This document shows, piece after piece, positions 28,268-37,484 of a stretch of 64,000 nt of DNA (the first letter of the stretch is position 1; every line of letters begins with the position of its first letter). The stretch is from Thermodesulfovibrio sp. N1. GTDB lineage: Bacteria > Nitrospirota > Thermodesulfovibrionia > Thermodesulfovibrionales > Thermodesulfovibrionaceae. The stretch is taken from positions 1 to 64,000 of the forward strand of contig NZ_MAVV01000002.1 in the NCBI RefSeq assembly GCF_001707915.1, given 5' to 3'. The notes beneath the pieces are model-generated. The model saw nothing but the letters and a program-made list of their open reading frames with translations. It had not been told where the DNA came from and made no database searches. A program made the translations under genes and the position numbers.

Positions 28268-29341
28268 ATGGGCCCGTCACGGAAATATAGAATCTCCCTT
28301 GAAAGAAATTTTTATATGTGGATTTTGTTATTGTTTATAGGAATACTTGGATATCTTAATTATCAGATTTTAAAATCCTTTTTTGCCTCTGCGGGATGGG
28401 CAATAGTTATTGCTTTAGTATTTCATCCTGTTTTTGATTTTACTCAAAAATTTTTAAAATATAAAGGATTGTCTGCTCTTGTAACAATTGTTCTAGTTAT
28501 AATCCTCTTTCTTTTCCCCTTTGTTTTTATTTCTTATCAAATAATTTTAGAAACAGGTGAACTTATAAAGAAAATCAACATAACAGAACTTTTAAATAAG
28601 ATAACAACTAATCCTATACTCTCAAAAATACTTGAAAAACTTAGTTTTGTTACAGGAGGTGATATATCAGCCCTTGAAACTCTTATCAAAAATGAATTTG
28701 GGAATTTATTGAAAGAGGGCGCACTTAAAATTGCCCATGGTTTTGGTGATGTTTTGACATTAACAATAAATCTTGTTTTGACTTTTTTTATTGCCTTTTT
28801 CTTTTTAAAGGATGGTGATAATTTCGTAAGAAAAATTTCTGAATTTTTACCCTTTGCAGATACAGACAAAGTTTCAATAATAAATCAGATTAAAAATATC
28901 ATCTATACAACCTTTTACGGTGGAATTTTAATTGCCATACTTCAAGGAACAATACTTGGTATAACCTTTTATTTTCTTGAAATTCCATCAGCTACATTGT
29001 GGGGATTTGCTACAGCAGTTGCTTCTTTTATTCCTGTATTAGGTGCTTTTGCTGTATGGGGACCTGGAGCAATATATCTTTTAGTTAATGGATATATTAT
29101 CAAAGGAATTGTTCTTGCTTTAGTGGGAGCATTAATTATAAGTTCCATTGACAATGTTTTGAAACCTCTCATAATAAAGGGTAGAGTTAATTTACCACTC
29201 ATATTTATTTTTCTTTCTGTTCTGGGAGGTATCAAAGTTTTCGGACTAATTGGTTTTATACTTGGTCCTCTTATATTTAGTCTTTTTGTTTCATTTCTTG
29301 AGATTCTTAAAAATTTTATAGGAGGTGGGGAAAATGTTTGA
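28268..29341 (+). CDS. AI-2E family transporter (PerM/YdiK-like)
   Basis: This 357-residue membrane protein has the family pattern: two N-terminal helices, a cytoplasmic helical stretch, then TLTINLVLTFFIAFFFLKDGD, GILIAILQGTILGITFYFLEIPSATLWGFATAVASFIPVLGAFAVWGPGAIYL and PLIIKGRVNLPLIFIFLSVLGGIKVFGLIGFILGPLI. Members export varied substrates (AI-2, sodium/protons); none can be chosen here. It starts 3 bp after the C26 gene and overlaps the next by 8 bp. Confidence 0.85.
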   Translation: MGPSRKYRISLERNFYMWILLLFIGILGYLNYQILKSFFASAGWAIVIALVFHPVFDFTQKFLKYKGLSALVTIVLVIILFLFPFVFISYQIILETGELIKKINITELLNKITTNPILSKILEKLSFVTGGDISALETLIKNEFGNLLKEGALKIAHGFGDVLTLTINLVLTFFIAFFFLKDGDNFVRKISEFLPFADTDKVSIINQIKNIIYTTFYGGILIAILQGTILGITFYFLEIPSATLWGFATAVASFIPVLGAFAVWGPGAIYLLVNGYIIKGIVLALVGALIISSIDNVLKPLIIKGRVNLPLIFIFLSVLGGIKVFGLIGFILGPLIFSLFVSFLEILKNFIGGGENV

Positions 29342-30452
29342 CAGAAAAGATTTGGAGGAGCTTGAGAAAATTAAATGGAATGATACCCTTGTAGTAAGCC
29401 TTTTTCTTAATGTTTCGCCACAGGAAAGAAAAAAGCAGGCTTATATTTCAAAATTTAAAAATCTCGTAAAATCTATAACAGAAGAAAATTATAATACTTG
29501 CAAGGAAGATATTGAAAAAATAGAATCCTTTTTACAGAGTGATAGAGAATCTTTCAAAAAATCAATTGTTATTTATAGTTGTACTAAAAAAGATTTTTGG
29601 GTTCGATATGATCTAAATGTTGAAGTTAAGGATAATTTAATTATCGATAAAACACCATTTACAAGCCCTCTTTTTGATTTACTTGATAATTATCAGAAAT
29701 ATGGGGTGCTTCTTGTTGACAAACGAGCTGCAAGAGTATTTCAAGTTTTCTTAGGTGATATTGAAGAGTATGGAATGGTTGAGCATGAAGATGTCCCAGG
29801 AAAACATAAAAAAGGTGGATGGTTTGCCCTTGCAGAGAAAAGATATGAAAGACACATTGACTATCATGTAAAAAACCATCTTAAAGATGTTATTGAAAGA
29901 TTTGGTGATTTTCTTAAGGATAAAAACATCCGAAGACTTATTGTTGCAGGACCTGATGAGGCAATTTCTGAATTAATGAACATTATTCCTGATGAAATAA
30001 AACAAAAAATAGTAGGAAGGGCAAATATAGAAAAGTATGCCTCAAAAGAAGAAGTTTTACAAAAGGTTCTTCCAATAATTGAGGAATATGAAAAATCTAA
30101 GGAAAAAGAGACTGTTTCTGAGCTCATTATAAAAACATTAAAAAATCAAAGTGCTGTAACAGGCATTGATGATACTTTGAAATATTTAAGAGACAGAAGG
30201 GTAATGAAACTTGTTATAGCTAAGGATTATGCTGTAGAAGGTTTTATTTGTGAAAATTGCGGATTTGCAACAACTCAACATATTGAATGCTGTATGGAAT
30301 GTGGCAACTGTGTAATTAAAACTGATAACTTAATAGAAAAAGCCACAGAAATGGCAATTGAGCAGTCTGCCCTTGTTGAAGTTGTAAAGGAGGAAAAAGA
30401 CAGGCAACGACTTCTTCAGTATGGTGGTATTGGTGCTTTTTTAAGGTTTTAG
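29334..30452 (+). CDS. Bacterial eRF1-like (baeRF/VLRF-type) protein, putative peptidyl-tRNA release factor
   Basis: This 372-residue protein has eRF1 domain 2/3 architecture: a GVLLVDKRAARVFQVFLGDIEE strand pattern, the loop KKGGWFALAEKRYERHIDYHVKNH (GGW at 161-163, in the position of the eRF1 GGQ loop), RLIVAGPDE, and a C-terminal zinc-like cluster CENCGFATTQHIECCMECGNC followed by GGIGAFLRF. Related baeRF and Vms1-type proteins free peptides from stalled ribosomes. I use ATG 29334, since the GTG nine bases earlier lies within its GGAGGTG site. It converges on uvrA, overlapping its end by 12 bp. Confidence 0.75.
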   Translation: MFDRKDLEELEKIKWNDTLVVSLFLNVSPQERKKQAYISKFKNLVKSITEENYNTCKEDIEKIESFLQSDRESFKKSIVIYSCTKKDFWVRYDLNVEVKDNLIIDKTPFTSPLFDLLDNYQKYGVLLVDKRAARVFQVFLGDIEEYGMVEHEDVPGKHKKGGWFALAEKRYERHIDYHVKNHLKDVIERFGDFLKDKNIRRLIVAGPDEAISELMNIIPDEIKQKIVGRANIEKYASKEEVLQKVLPIIEEYEKSKEKETVSELIIKTLKNQSAVTGIDDTLKYLRDRRVMKLVIAKDYAVEGFICENCGFATTQHIECCMECGNCVIKTDNLIEKATEMAIEQSALVEVVKEEKDRQRLLQYGGIGAFLRF

Positions 30453-33242
30453 ATATTCTCTTAAATATTTGGCAGTATAGGATTTGTTAACTTTAAGGAA
30501 GTCAGGGAGGCTTCCTTCATAAATAAGGTAGCCTCCTTCATCTCCTCCCTCAGGTCCAAGGTCAATAATCCAGTCTGCATGGTAAATTACATCAAGATTG
30601 TGTTCAATTATTATGACTGTAGCGGATCTATCAATGAGCCTTCTTATAACATTGAGAAATTTTTTTACATCTTCATGATGTAATCCTACTGTTGGTTCAT
30701 CAAGAATATAAAGGAAGCCTTTTAGAGAAGATTTAGTTTTTGATGTAAGTGAATTCAAAATTTCTGCACAGATTTTTAATCTTTGAGCTTCTCCTCCTGA
30801 TAGGGTCGTTGCAGGTTGTCCTAATCTAAGATACCCAAGTCCAAGTTCCCTTATAATATCTATTTTTTCTCTTAGTAAGTTTTCTTCCTCAAAGAAATCA
30901 TAGGCTTCGTCAAAACTCATAGATAAAACTTCATGGATATTTTTATCTCTATATTTGATCTCTAATACTTCTTTTTTAAATCTTTTACCTTCACATTCAT
31001 CACAGGGTAAAAATAAATCTTCAAAAAAATACATTTCTACTCTTACAAATCCTTCGCCTTTACATACAGGACATTGTCCTAAGGGACTATTTAAAGAGAA
31101 ATGTCCTGAAGAAAATTTCCTTTGTTTCGCCTCCTTTTGGGATGCAAATACTTCTCTAATTTTGTTGTAAATCCCCAGGTAGGTAACAGGAATTGATTTA
31201 GGAGTTCTTCCAATTGGAGATTGATCGATAAGTTTCACTGTTTTTATGCTTTGTATTCCTTCAATGTTTTCAAAATATAGAGGTTCTTGAGTATCAAGAC
31301 CGAGTTTTTTTGAAAGTCCTCTATATAGTGTATCAACTATTAATGAGCTTTTCCCTGAGCCAGAGACTCCTGTAACTACAGTAAGAGCATTTAAAGGAAA
31401 GGAGACAGTTATATTTTTAAGATTATGTCCCTTTGCTCCTTTAAGGGTTATAAAATTGTATTTTTTTTGAATTTCTTTGTTAAGACATAGTTTTTTATGA
31501 AAATTTATATATTCCTTTGATTTAATATAATTTGCAGTAGGTGAGATTGTATTCAAAAAATTTTCAATTGTTCCTGAGTATATTACTCTTCCACCTTCTC
31601 TTCCACCTCCAGGACCTAACTCAACAATCCAGTCTGCTTGAGATATAACATCTCTATCATGTTCGACAACTACAACTGTATTGCCATAATTGGTAATTTC
31701 TTTTAAAACTTTAATAATTTTATCTGTATCTCGAGGATGTAATCCCACTGTTGGTTCATCTAAAACATAAAGGGTTGAGGTAAGTCTGTTGGCAAGTTGA
31801 TTTGAAATATTTAATCTTTGATATTCACCGCCAGAGAGAGTTTTAATTTGTCTGTCAAGGGTTAAATAACTTAGTCCAACTGTTTCTAAAAAATTAAGTT
31901 TTTGTAATATCTGTTCTATTGCTTCTTGAACCACTTTATTTTCTTCAGAGGATAAATCTAAAGATTGAATCCACTGTTTTAACTGTTTTACTGTCATAAA
32001 GTTTAGATCTCCTATATCTTTTCCATTTAATTTGTAAGTTAGAGAAGTCCCTTTAAGTCTTTTGCCTTTACAAAGGGGGCATAAAAAGGGCTTTCTTATT
32101 TTTGATAGAAAGACCCTTACATGAATTTTGTATCTTTTTCTTTCAAGTTCCTCAAAAAAATCTTTTATTCCATAAAAATACTGGTTTCCTGAAAAAATTA
32201 ATTCTTTATGTTCTTTTGGTAATGATTTATAAGGAGAATAAATATTTATTCCTGAAAGAATGGCTCCTTTAATTAATTGTTTTTTCCACCATCTAAGTGC
32301 GGGTTTTTCAAATATCTCAATAGCTCCTTCATTGATAGATAACTCTTTATCGGGAATTATTAAATTTTCATCATAAGTGAGAATGTAACCAAAACCTTTG
32401 CACTCAGGACATGCTCCCTGGGGATGATTAAAAGAAAATGTAGCAGGATTTGGTTCTTCAAATTTTGTATTACAATTTGGACATTTAAGCTCCTTCGGAA
32501 AGTTTATTAAAATATTATCATCAACAATATAAACTTTTACATCCCCCATTTTGAAAGCTATTTCAAGGGAATCAACGAGTCTTGATTTATCATTAATTTT
32601 TAATCGGTCAGTAATAATTAAGAAAGACTCTATAGTTTCAGTTTGCTTAATGTAATCTTGTAAATCCTTTACATAGTGATTGTTATCTTCAATTACAAAA
32701 AGTCTTGTAAATCCCTTTGAAATAAGTTTTTCTGGATTTTCCTTTGTTTCAAACATTATGAATACTCTTTTACCATAGTATTTATTTAAAAGTTCCACTG
32801 AAACTGCAGAGGGATTCCATTTTTTTATTTCGACTTGACAATTTAGACAAAAGAGTTTTGATATCTTTGAAAAAATTATTCTCAGATAATCATAAATTTC
32901 CGTATGTGTTCCCACTGTTGCCCGAGAACCTTTTACAGGATTTCTCTGTTCAAGGGCAATTGAGGGTTTGAGATTATCAATTAGGTCTACATCAGGTCTT
33001 GGAAGTTTTTCTATAAAAACCCTTGCATAACTTGACATACACTCTATAAATCTCCATTGTCCCTCTGCATAAATTGTGTCAAAGGCAAGGGAAGACTTTC
33101 CAGAACCAGAGATACCTGTTATAACAGTTAGCCTATTATGGGGAATTAATAAATCAATATTTTGTAAATTATTCTGTCTTGCTCCCTTAATTATTAGATA
33201 TTCCTCTTCTATGTTATTGGTATTTTCTATGGAAATGACCAT
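30441..33242 (-). CDS. uvrA: Excinuclease ABC subunit A
   Basis: This 933-residue twin ABC ATPase recognises damaged DNA for nucleotide excision repair. The first Walker A is GISGSGKSSLAFDT and the second GVSGSGKSSLIVDT. Signatures are LSGGEYQRLNISNQLA and LSGGEAQRLKICAEIL. Zinc-binding cysteines occur in CPNCNTKFEEPNP/CPECKGFG and CPVCKGEGF/CDECEGKRF. I use ATG 33242, which lies 5 nt after a TACAAT -10-like box with no nearby Shine-Dalgarno sequence; an upstream in-frame ATG at 33278 is possible but adds an atypical tail. No uvrB or uvrC is adjacent. Confidence 0.93.
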   Translation of the reverse strand: MVISIENTNNIEEEYLIIKGARQNNLQNIDLLIPHNRLTVITGISGSGKSSLAFDTIYAEGQWRFIECMSSYARVFIEKLPRPDVDLIDNLKPSIALEQRNPVKGSRATVGTHTEIYDYLRIIFSKISKLFCLNCQVEIKKWNPSAVSVELLNKYYGKRVFIMFETKENPEKLISKGFTRLFVIEDNNHYVKDLQDYIKQTETIESFLIITDRLKINDKSRLVDSLEIAFKMGDVKVYIVDDNILINFPKELKCPNCNTKFEEPNPATFSFNHPQGACPECKGFGYILTYDENLIIPDKELSINEGAIEIFEKPALRWWKKQLIKGAILSGINIYSPYKSLPKEHKELIFSGNQYFYGIKDFFEELERKRYKIHVRVFLSKIRKPFLCPLCKGKRLKGTSLTYKLNGKDIGDLNFMTVKQLKQWIQSLDLSSEENKVVQEAIEQILQKLNFLETVGLSYLTLDRQIKTLSGGEYQRLNISNQLANRLTSTLYVLDEPTVGLHPRDTDKIIKVLKEITNYGNTVVVVEHDRDVISQADWIVELGPGGGREGGRVIYSGTIENFLNTISPTANYIKSKEYINFHKKLCLNKEIQKKYNFITLKGAKGHNLKNITVSFPLNALTVVTGVSGSGKSSLIVDTLYRGLSKKLGLDTQEPLYFENIEGIQSIKTVKLIDQSPIGRTPKSIPVTYLGIYNKIREVFASQKEAKQRKFSSGHFSLNSPLGQCPVCKGEGFVRVEMYFFEDLFLPCDECEGKRFKKEVLEIKYRDKNIHEVLSMSFDEAYDFFEEENLLREKIDIIRELGLGYLRLGQPATTLSGGEAQRLKICAEILNSLTSKTKSSLKGFLYILDEPTVGLHHEDVKKFLNVIRRLIDRSATVIIIEHNLDVIYHADWIIDLGPEGGDEGGYLIYEGSLPDFLKVNKSYTAKYLREYLKP

Positions 33243-33301
33243 TCTATATTGTAACCTTATGTTAAAATACATAATCAATCCTGTATAAGGAGGAGGTTAT
33301 T

Positions 33302-33517
33302 ATGAATACAGCCAAATTAATATGTATACTGGTTTTAGTAATTCTTCTCGGAATAGTTTTCATTCAAAATCTTGAGCCAATAAAAATTCATTTTCTTTTC
33401 ATCACTATAGAGATGCCACATATTCTTTTGTTACTATTTACTGCAGCAGGAGGATTCGCTCTTGGCTTGCTCACTGCTTTGTTAAACAGATCCAGTAAGG
33501 ACAAAAAGAATCGATAA
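33302..33517 (+). CDS. LapA-domain (DUF1049) small membrane protein
   Basis: This 71-residue protein has two membrane helices (5-22 and 40-62) separated by QNLEPIKIHFLFITIEMP, the LapA/DUF1049 pattern, and a basic tail (NRSSKDKKNR). LapA works with LapB in controlling lipopolysaccharide synthesis in enterobacteria; whether that holds here is not known. AGGAGGAGG precedes the ATG. Confidence 0.8.
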   Translation: MNTAKLICILVLVILLGIVFIQNLEPIKIHFLFITIEMPHILLLLFTAAGGFALGLLTALLNRSSKDKKNR

Positions 33518-33579
33518 AAATTATTTCAAATCCGATAACGCCAGCCCGAATGATTTTCATCTAATATGGGACAGTAATT

Positions 33580-33845
33580 TCATAAAGGTCCACTCCAAAC
33601 CAAGGGCAAAGCATAAAATCCTGCACTAACCTTTAGCCACTGTTTGTTAAGGAAATCAACTGTTTCAGAATCAAAATCTATACCAAGTGGCAAGAACAAC
33701 AGATTCAATAGTAAATATCCGTACTTCATGAATAATTCTATGACGGACATAAAAGCAGTAAATATCAGAGAATATAGGATGAACCTATCATTCCGAACAT
33801 TTTGATTCTACCAAGGGCACTGAAAAAGAGAGGGAAAAAATTCAT
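33580..33845 (-). pseudogene. Frameshifted small membrane protein gene (two short ORFs)
   Basis: Read by eye on the minus strand. ATG at 33845 opens a 26-codon frame (MNFFPLFFSALGRIKMFGMI...) that stops at 33765. A different frame then encodes IFTAFMSVIELFMKYGYLLLNLLFLPLGIDFDSETVDFLNKQWLKV and onward to a TGA at 33580; its internal ATG at 33729 gives 49 residues. The second part has a hydrophobic helix and a soluble tail of normal protein-like composition. Both parts lie directly after ispDF on the same strand, as if they were its last operon gene. No family is recognised. Confidence 0.45.
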
Positions 33846-33861
33846 AAAGATGGGTATTAAA

Positions 33862-35052
33862 TTAAAAGATAACTCTACTTAAACAGATTGCATGGGAAGC
33901 AATACCTTCTTGTCTTCCAATGAATCCCATACCTTCATTAGTTTTTGCTTTTATGTTTATTGTCAATCCTAAGGATTTAAGTTTTTCTGTCATTGCTGGA
34001 ATGAATGGAGCCATTTTTGGCTTTTCTGCAAAAATTGTGCAATCAATCCATACTGGCTTTATTTGATTGGATTTCGCTATTTTTAAAGTTTCCTCAAGTA
34101 AAAGAATGCTTGAAATATTTTTATATTTTGGGTCTGTGTCTGGAAAATGTTTTCCTATATCACCTAATCCTGCTGAACCTAAAATTGCATCAATTATTGC
34201 ATGGATTAAAACATCACCATCTGAATGTCCATAAAGACCTTTTTGATAAGGGATTTCAACTCCTCCTATTATTAGTTTTCTTCCTTCAACAAGTCTGTGA
34301 CTATCATAGCCTATTCCAATTCTTATTGAATTAAAAAAACTATTCATTTTTTCTTGATGGCTTTTAAAAAACAACTGAATTTTTTTAAAATCATCCTTTG
34401 TTGTAATTTTAATGTTACTTTCTTCTCCTTGCACTGCTATTATTGTTCCTCCATATCTTTCAATTAGAGAAGCATCATCTGTTCCATAAAAACCTTCTTC
34501 ATAGGCTTTTTTATAGACTTCCATGATTCTTTCAAACCAAAATATCTGAGGGGTCTGAACCGCCTTTAAAATATCTCTGTTGAGAGTCCCACCAATAACA
34601 TTTCTTCTTTTAATCCACTTAATGGTATCATTTATAGAAATTACAGGGATAACGCCATCGATATGAGAATTAATCGCATTCAATAATCTTATTACCAATT
34701 CTTTACTTAATAAAGGTCTTGCTGCATCATGGATTAATACAATATTAGTATCCTCAGGTAAAGATTTCAATGCATTATATACAGAGTCTTGTCTTTCTAA
34801 ACCACCTTCAACAATTCCTTCAACTTTTTTAAAATTAAATTTATTTAGATAGTAATTAACTTTTTCAATCATCTCTTTTCTTGTAACAATCCATAAATAA
34901 TCAACTTCTTCTAATTTTTCAAAAATTTCAGCAGACCAAATAAAAAGAGGTTTTCCCTCTAACTCTATGAAAACCTTATCTGGTGAACCAAATCTTCTGC
35001 CTATTCCAGCTGAAAGGATTATGGCTCTAATCTTAGATAACTTTTTATTCAT
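33862..35052 (-). CDS. ispDF: Bifunctional IspD-IspF (MEP isoprenoid pathway)
   Basis: This 396-residue fusion has an N-terminal cytidylyltransferase (IspD, 1-225): [15 protein letters not shown] and [10 protein letters not shown]. The C-terminal MECDP synthase (IspF, about 230-396) shows [25 protein letters not shown] and a [19 protein letters not shown] ending. Together they carry out two non-consecutive steps (separated by IspE) of isoprenoid precursor synthesis. It overlaps the PIN/TRAM gene by 8 bp, the same neighbour pair seen in many bacteria. Confidence 0.95.
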   Translation of the reverse strand: MNKKLSKIRAIILSAGIGRRFGSPDKVFIELEGKPLFIWSAEIFEKLEEVDYLWIVTRKEMIEKVNYYLNKFNFKKVEGIVEGGLERQDSVYNALKSLPEDTNIVLIHDAARPLLSKELVIRLLNAINSHIDGVIPVISINDTIKWIKRRNVIGGTLNRDILKAVQTPQIFWFERIMEVYKKAYEEGFYGTDDASLIERYGGTIIAVQGEESNIKITTKDDFKKIQLFFKSHQEKMNSFFNSIRIGIGYDSHRLVEGRKLIIGGVEIPYQKGLYGHSDGDVLIHAIIDAILGSAGLGDIGKHFPDTDPKYKNISSILLLEETLKIAKSNQIKPVWIDCTIFAEKPKMAPFIPAMTEKLKSLGLTINIKAKTNEGMGFIGRQEGIASHAICLSRVIF

Positions 35053-36052
35053 CCTCTGATTCGTCTTTATTAGTAAAATCTAATTTCGGTTTACCAAATA
35101 TCATTCTGCCTGTTGAAGTCTGAAGTACACTGTGAATTACTACATCAATTGTCTTACCAATATAATTTCTTCCACCCTCAACTACTACCATTGTCCCGTC
35201 ATCAAGATAAGCAACTCCTTGATCATGCTCCTTACCCTCTTTGACTATAAATAGACTTAAGGCTTCCCCTGGTAGCACAGGAGGTCTCATAGCCTGAGCT
35301 AATTCATTTAAATTCAAAACAGGAACTCCTCTAAGTTGAGCAATTTTTATTAGGTTTAAATCATTTGTAATAATTGTTCCCTTTATGCCTCGAGTAAACT
35401 CAATAAGCTTTATATCAACTTCTTTTATTTCTGGAATATCTTTTTCAATTATCTCTAATTTTAATTTGTCTGAACTTTGAATTCTTTGAAGTATATCCAG
35501 TGCTCGCTTACCCTTTGCTCTTCTTAAAGGATCAGGAGAATCAGCAATATACTGAATTTCTCGTAGTATAAATCTTGGTATTAAAATTGTTCCTTTTATA
35601 AATCCAAGTTCTACAAGGTCTGCTATTCTTCCATCAATTAATACATTTGTATCTAAAATTTTCGGCTCCTCCCAAAGAGATTCTTTTTTTATGAAAAGCA
35701 AAAGGTCTGAAATTTTTATTCTACTTCCACTTTGTAAACCAAAAATGGCACCACCATATCCAAAACTAATCATTACTATGAAGGCGATAAATTTCAGCTC
35801 CGATGACAGAATTAATAAAGGTAAACTCAAAAGAAAGCCCGTGAAAATACCTAAAAAAAGACCTATCAGGGTAAATAAAATTTGCGAGTTATTTAATTTT
35901 TTGAGTTTAAAGTATACAAAAAAACTTAATATAAGAGCACCTAAGAATATTATAGAGCCCTTTACAAAAGGTTGAAAATCAGTAACATATTTTTCTTCTA
36001 CATATATACCAAAAACAAGACTTATTATAAAAAGTAATATTAAAAGATTCAT
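35045..36052 (-). CDS. PIN/TRAM-domain integral membrane protein (YacL-like)
   Basis: This 335-residue protein has four N-terminal membrane helices (1-110), then a PIN nuclease domain with acidic residues in [39 protein letters not shown] and [11 protein letters not shown], then a C-terminal TRAM domain ([31 protein letters not shown]). It is probably an RNA-acting enzyme tethered to the membrane; the target is unknown. The ATG overlaps the HtrA stop by 4 bp and its stop overlaps ispDF. Confidence 0.9.
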   Translation of the reverse strand: MNLLILLFIISLVFGIYVEEKYVTDFQPFVKGSIIFLGALILSFFVYFKLKKLNNSQILFTLIGLFLGIFTGFLLSLPLLILSSELKFIAFIVMISFGYGGAIFGLQSGSRIKISDLLLFIKKESLWEEPKILDTNVLIDGRIADLVELGFIKGTILIPRFILREIQYIADSPDPLRRAKGKRALDILQRIQSSDKLKLEIIEKDIPEIKEVDIKLIEFTRGIKGTIITNDLNLIKIAQLRGVPVLNLNELAQAMRPPVLPGEALSLFIVKEGKEHDQGVAYLDDGTMVVVEGGRNYIGKTIDVVIHSVLQTSTGRMIFGKPKLDFTNKDESEDE

Positions 36053-37482
36053 GATGTTGAAAGTATTGTATAAAATTTTTTACCGCCTCTGTTTATGAGA
36101 ACCAAAATATCACCTTTTGAAATTTTCTGCATAACCCTTTGAAAATCAGAAGAATTTACAATTCTCTGTCTTTCTATTTCCATTATAAGATCTCCCTTTC
36201 GAAATCCTGAATTTTCAGCAGGTGAGCCTGGTTCAATCCTGTAAACCACTACTCCTCTGTCCTCAGGCTCAACTCCAATCTGTTTTGCCATTGATGGGTC
36301 AAGGTCAATTACTGAAAGACCCTTGAAGGGATTTTCTGATTCTGTATAATTTTTTCGATAGATTTTTGATTCAATAAACTGATCTGAAGGAAGTTGTTCA
36401 ATTGTAATAGGTATAATGTAGACTCTACCATCCCTCGAAATTTTTAAATTTGCTATAGTACCTATTTTACTCTGTGCAACAAGATTCCGCAAGATAGCAC
36501 TCTCTGTAATTTTTTTTCCGTCAAATTCAAGTATTATATCACCTCTTTTTAAACCTGCTTTATAGGCAGGGCTTTGTTTAGTTACATCTGTGATTATGAT
36601 TCCGTAAGGTTCTTTATGGTTAAACTTTTCTGCAAGTTCTGCTGTTAAGTCCTGAACCATAACTCCAATCCATCCTCTAACTACTTTCCCATCCTTTATG
36701 AGACTGTCTTTTATAATCCGCGCCATATTGCTTGGCACTGCAAAACCAATTCCCTGATATCCTCCTGTTCGGGAAAATATAGCGGTATTGATTCCAATAA
36801 TTTCTCCTTTGATATTAACAAGAGGTCCACCAGAGTTTCCCGGATTTATTGCCGCATCTGTTTGAATAAAATCTTCATAATCAGCTATTCCAACATCTGC
36901 TCTTCCTGTTGCACTTATTATTCCCATTGTAACAGTATGAGTTAAACCATAAGGATTCCCAATAGCAAGGACAAAATCTCCCACTTGAAGCTTATCTGAA
37001 TCTCCCCATGAAGCAATTGGTAAATCCTTTGCATCTATTTTAATTACTGCAAGGTCGGTTTTAGGATCAACACCAACGATTTTTGCTTTGAAAGTTCTTC
37101 TATCATATAATGTTACTTTAATATCCTCTGCCTGTTCAATAACATGATAATTTGTAAGAATGTATCCATCAGATGAAACCACAACACCAGAACCCATACT
37201 CATTTCTTTCCATTTTTTACCCTGTGAATTACCATAGGGAGGTAGAGATTCAAATAAATCTTCAAGAGTTGGAGGAACCTGTAATGTTCTCATCGTTGAA
37301 ATATTAGCAACAGAGGGAGATACAGCCTTTACTATTTCAGAAAAACTTTTAACTGGTTCTGTAAAGTCTCTATAAATAGGAATTGACTGTTTAGGAGTTT
37401 TAACAAAATTAAAAATTATAATCCCTGAGATAATACCCAAAACAAAAAATAAAATAAAAAATGTAATCTTTTTCTTTGTCAC
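36049..37482 (-). CDS. Periplasmic serine protease of the HtrA/DegP family
   Basis: This 477-residue protein has an N-terminal membrane anchor (ITFFILFFVLGIISGIIIF), a trypsin-like domain with His113 (TNYHVIE), Asp143 (KTDLAVIK) and Ser217 (NPGNSGGP), and two PDZ domains (about 265-360 and 385-475). It handles misfolded envelope proteins. Its place directly behind selB (2-bp gap) makes it part of the long minus-strand operon. Confidence 0.93.
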   Translation of the reverse strand: MTKKKITFFILFFVLGIISGIIIFNFVKTPKQSIPIYRDFTEPVKSFSEIVKAVSPSVANISTMRTLQVPPTLEDLFESLPPYGNSQGKKWKEMSMGSGVVVSSDGYILTNYHVIEQAEDIKVTLYDRRTFKAKIVGVDPKTDLAVIKIDAKDLPIASWGDSDKLQVGDFVLAIGNPYGLTHTVTMGIISATGRADVGIADYEDFIQTDAAINPGNSGGPLVNIKGEIIGINTAIFSRTGGYQGIGFAVPSNMARIIKDSLIKDGKVVRGWIGVMVQDLTAELAEKFNHKEPYGIIITDVTKQSPAYKAGLKRGDIILEFDGKKITESAILRNLVAQSKIGTIANLKISRDGRVYIIPITIEQLPSDQFIESKIYRKNYTESENPFKGLSVIDLDPSMAKQIGVEPEDRGVVVYRIEPGSPAENSGFRKGDLIMEIERQRIVNSSDFQRVMQKISKGDILVLINRGGKKFYTILSTS

Positions 37483-37484
37483 TT

